DNA of 5,988 bases from an uncultured Lachnospiraceae bacterium (GTDB lineage: Bacteria > Bacillota_A > Clostridia > Lachnospirales > Lachnospiraceae). Below, one piece after another: positions 5,962-5,988 of the stretch. Location of the stretch: NCBI GenBank assembly GCA_910585855.1, contig CAJUGZ010000265.1:1-5988 (forward strand), written 5' to 3'. The notes under the pieces are model-generated. The model ran no database searches. It was not told the DNA's origin and was given only the letters and a program-made list of their open reading frames with translations. The translations under genes and the position numbers were made by a program. Numbering within the stretch: position 1 is the stretch's first letter; every line of letters begins with the position of its first letter.

Positions 5962-5988
5962 CACACACTGCATGAAAGCAGTATGTGA
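5961..5988. repeat. Hairpin-forming inverted repeat at the window edge
   Basis: TCACACACTGC (5961-5971) and GCAGTATGTGA (5978-5988) pair as an 11-bp stem with one C-A mismatch around the loop ATGAAA. It directly follows the T8 tract. On the minus strand it would be followed by A8, so it is not a terminator for a gene coming from the right. What follows on + lies outside the window, so a terminator role on + cannot be judged. Confidence 0.55.

Noticed and set aside
1..5988. CRISPR array, tRNA, rRNA, insertion sequence or prophage genes
   Set aside because: No regularly spaced direct repeats, cloverleaf with CCA-type 3' end, rRNA motifs or transposase/integrase frames were seen on either strand.

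Overview
The window reads as a chromosomal segment from an AT-rich, Gram-positive anaerobe of class Clostridia, most likely a Lachnospiraceae member. The evidence is strong AGGAGG-type ribosome binding sites, the codon usage, the gene set and order (zapA, a long U32 protein with a DUF3656-type middle, then SEDS and PBP functions), and sequence resemblance to gut Clostridia. The assignment is from recollection, without a database search.

Layout: positions 1-66 hold a repeat copy cut by the window edge. Positions 67-189 carry a good sigma-A-type promoter and the leader of a three-gene operon, all on the + strand: zapA (190-654), an RlhA-like U32 protein (720-2978), and a 912-residue protein joining a SEDS (FtsW/RodA) glycosyltransferase to a penicillin-binding transpeptidase (2999-5737). 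The spacers are 65 and 20 bases; the first contains a perfect 10-bp hairpin stem. After the operon, positions 5738-5988 hold no credible protein gene. They hold the second, inverted repeat copy as the 5' part of a roughly 220-nt structured-RNA-like element that ends in T8, then a further hairpin at the window edge.

How the genes fit together: ZapA supports the FtsZ ring, and the SEDS-PBP protein would polymerise and crosslink septal or elongation peptidoglycan. The U32 protein is probably an iron-sulfur RNA-modifying enzyme of the RlhA/TrhP kind and links the cluster to translation rather than to proteolysis.

Most worth a second look are two things. First, the SEDS/PBP junction: an A8 tract phased as a slippery heptamer, stop codons in both other frames within about 25 bases, and an internal Shine-Dalgarno placed 6 nt before an in-frame ATA. 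This looks like the scar of a recent gene fusion, a frameshift switch, or a homopolymer error. Second, the outward-facing pair of structured-RNA-like repeats (59/66 identical) flanking the operon, with sequence differences that preserve a predicted stem.
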